Assembly (NCBI GenBank): GCA_903919165.1
Contig: CAIXHJ010000142.1
Location: 1 to 8,442, forward strand
From: an uncultured Holophagaceae bacterium
GTDB taxonomy: Bacteria > Acidobacteriota > Holophagae > Holophagales > Holophagaceae
DNA length: 8,442 nucleotides
Direction of reading: 5' to 3'
Shown: one piece after another, positions 6,329 to 8,442 of the stretch
How positions within the stretch are numbered: position 1 is the first letter of the stretch
How the letters are laid out: every line of letters starts with the position of its first letter
The notes under the pieces: model-generated
Told to the model about the DNA's origin: nothing
The model's input: the letters and a program-made list of their open reading frames with translations, nothing else
Databases searched by the model: none
Translations under genes and position numbers: made by a program

Positions 6329-7598
6329 CCTTGGCCGTCACCACCAGCTTCATCGCGGAGCTGCTCGGCAGGCCTCGACCCGCCGAGTGGGAAAAGCTGC
6401 GGGAGGCCGCCGAGGCACGCCTGGCGGGCCGTGAATTGCCTACGACTGCCGATGAGGACTGGAAGTACACGGATCTGAAGGTGCTGGGAGGCATCAGCTT
6501 CGGCCCCTCCCCCCGCGCCACCGTGGACCTCAGTGGTCATCTGCTGCCCGAGATGGTGGGCACTCGCCAGGTCTTCGTGAACGGTCACCACGCTCCACAC
6601 GCCAGCTGCGTCTCGTCGGTCCCGGCCGGCGTGCGGTTCCTCCCCCTGTCCATCGCCAGCGAAGCCTGCCATAGCCTGGGAAGCCTGGGGAACGGCGAAG
6701 AGAAGGGTTTGTTCGAGGATCTCAACACCGCCCGCTTCGAAGACGGCGCCGTCATCCTGGTGCCCAGGAACATGAAGGTGGCGCTGCCCCTGCACCTGCT
6801 CTTTATCACGAAAGCGGACACTCCCATCGCCGTCTTCCCGCGGGTCCTGGTGGTGCTGCAGCGTGGTGCGGAGTTGGAGCTGGTGGAGGAGCACCATGGC
6901 GAGGGCACGTACCTCAGCTGTCCGGTGGTCGAGGTGCGGGTGGGCGAAGGGGCCATCCTGCGTCATGAGCGAGTGCAGCGGGAGAGCGATGAGGCGTTCC
7001 ATCTCGGCATGCTCAAGGCCGAGGTCGCCAAGGGTGGTCAGTACCATTCCCGCACCCTCAGCTTCGGGGGGCGGCTCTCCCGCCAGCAGCCTTGGGTGCG
7101 TCTGGCGGAAGGCTCGGAGGCCAGCCTCGATGGCTTGGCCCTGCTGGAGGGTCACCAGGTAGCCGACACCCACAGCTTCCTGCTCCACGCCGAACCCCAT
7201 GCCACCAGCCGCCAGCTCCACAAGTGCATCGTGGATGGCAAGGCCCGAACCATCTTCAACGGCCAGATCCTGGTCGCCCCCCGCGCCCAGGGCACGGATG
7301 CCCGGCAGCAGAGCCGCAACCTGCTGCTTTCCGAATCCGCCAGGGTCGACACCAAACCTCAGCTGGAAATCTACGCGGACGACGTGAAGTGCAGCCATGG
7401 CGCCACGGTAGGCCAGCTCGACCCCGAAGAGCTCTTCTACCTGCAGAGTCGCGGCCTAAACGCCGACGACGCCCGGAACCTGCTCACCTACGGCTTCGCC
7501 GGGGACGTGCTCAATCGCATCCCCGTGGCCAGCCTGCGGCGGTCCCTGCGCCACCTCGTCATGGCCCGCACCCAGGCCGATTCCCTGGGGGACCTCTC

Positions 7599-7602
<4 letters not shown>
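6325..7602 (+). CDS. sufD: Fe-S cluster assembly protein SufD
   Basis: A 425-residue subunit of the SufBC2D scaffold complex, distantly related to SufB. The N-terminal part is a helical region with the usual EDWKYTDLK motif, followed by a beta-helix core. The C-terminal part has the diagnostic KCSHGATVGQLDPEELFYL segment with C356 and H358, the histidine corresponding to E. coli H360 at the SufB-SufD interface where the cluster forms. The end, LLTYGFAGDVLNRIP, is also typical. Its ATG overlaps the sufC stop, and its own stop overlaps the sufS start, both as ATGA, so translation of the three genes is probably coupled. The Shine-Dalgarno is only a G-run inside the end of sufC, which fits re-initiation rather than independent loading. 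No missing residues or frame problems were seen. Confidence 0.95.
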
Positions 7603-8047
<445 letters not shown>

Positions 8048-8051
<4 letters not shown>

Positions 8052-8442
8052 CCGACGAAGGCGAATTGATCCTGGAATCGCTCGACGAGCTCATCACGGA
8101 TCGGACGAAAATCCTGGGCGTGGTGCACGTCAGCAACGTCCTCGGCACCGTGAACCCCGTGAAGGAGATCATCGCCAGGGCCCATGCCAAGGGTGTCCCC
8201 GTGCTGGTGGACGGCGCCCAGGCCGTGCCCCACATGCAGGTGGACGTGAAGGACCTGGACGCGGACTTCTACGTGTTCAGCGGCCACAAACTTTCGGGGC
8301 CCACGGGCATCGGCATTCTGTACGGCAAGCTGGCCCACCTGGAGGCCATGCCGCCTTGGCAGGGCGGCGGCAGCATGATCCGTTCCGTGACCTGGGAGAA
8401 AACCACCTACGTGGCCGCCCCGGGCAAGTTCGAGGCGGGCAC
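8048..8442 (+). CDS. sufS: Cysteine desulfurase SufS, remainder after the frameshift (runs off the right edge)
   Basis: This frame has no stop from 8048 to the window end (131 codons) and carries the middle of SufS. It begins MTDEGELILESL, which matches E. coli SufS directly after VIP. It continues with HVSNVLGTVNPVKEI, VLVDGAQAVPHMQVDV, and DFYVFSGHKLSGPTGIG with the PLP-binding lysine (codon 8288-8290, about residue 231 of the restored protein). MPPWQGGGSMI and GKFEAGT follow. The catalytic cysteine and the C-terminus lie outside the window. The ATG at 8048 overlaps the TGA of the first fragment as ATGA, and AAGG at 8037-8040 sits 7 bases upstream, so re-initiation is conceivable. Even so, neither fragment alone could be a working enzyme, because the PLP histidine and lysine are on different pieces. 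Confidence 0.87.

Noticed and set aside
7092..7598. Upstream extension of the sufS frame into sufD
   Set aside because: The extra residues are Arg/Pro-rich shadow translation of sufD. The ATG at 7599, with GGGGGA before it and an ATGA overlap, is where SufS homology begins.

Overview
This 8.4 kb window comes from a high-GC bacterium (genes roughly two-thirds GC, with strong G/C preference at third codon positions). It holds housekeeping genes, nearly all on the + strand. The taxon cannot be proved from the sequence. GTP-type PEP carboxykinase, a zinc-ribbon/TPR protein and a sufBCDS operon together would fit an Acidobacteriota (Holophagae-like) or deltaproteobacterial-type genome; this is a guess.

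Layout. Bases 1-135 (minus strand) are the 5' end of a small unrecognised gene. It is only about 40% GC and uses codons unlike the rest, so it is probably of different origin. Bases 203-2032 (+) encode a complete GTP-dependent phosphoenolpyruvate carboxykinase (pckG). Bases 2090-3943 (+) encode a 617-residue protein with an N-terminal double-CxxC zinc ribbon, a coiled coil and many TPR-like helices. Bases 4013-8442 (+) form a SUF iron-sulfur cluster assembly operon, sufB-sufC-sufD-sufS, cut off by the window end.

The suf genes work together. SufB, SufC and SufD form the scaffold/ATPase complex on which Fe-S clusters are built, and SufS is the PLP cysteine desulfurase that supplies the sulfur. 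sufC/sufD and sufD/sufS overlap by ATGA, as in tight translational coupling. Just upstream of sufB is a TTGACA -35 box embedded in a 25-bp sequence that fits the E. coli IscR type-1 motif at 20 of 25 positions. This suggests Fe-S-responsive repression by an Rrf2-family regulator, but no regulator gene lies in the window.

Three points deserve attention. A long imperfect palindrome of about 88 bp fills the sufB-sufC gap. sufS is broken by an apparent one-base deletion near base 8047, which leaves two fragments that overlap as ATGA. The low-GC gene at the left edge looks foreign. I see no tRNA, rRNA, CRISPR array, IS element or wholly new system. The novelty here is in regulation and structure of a known operon.
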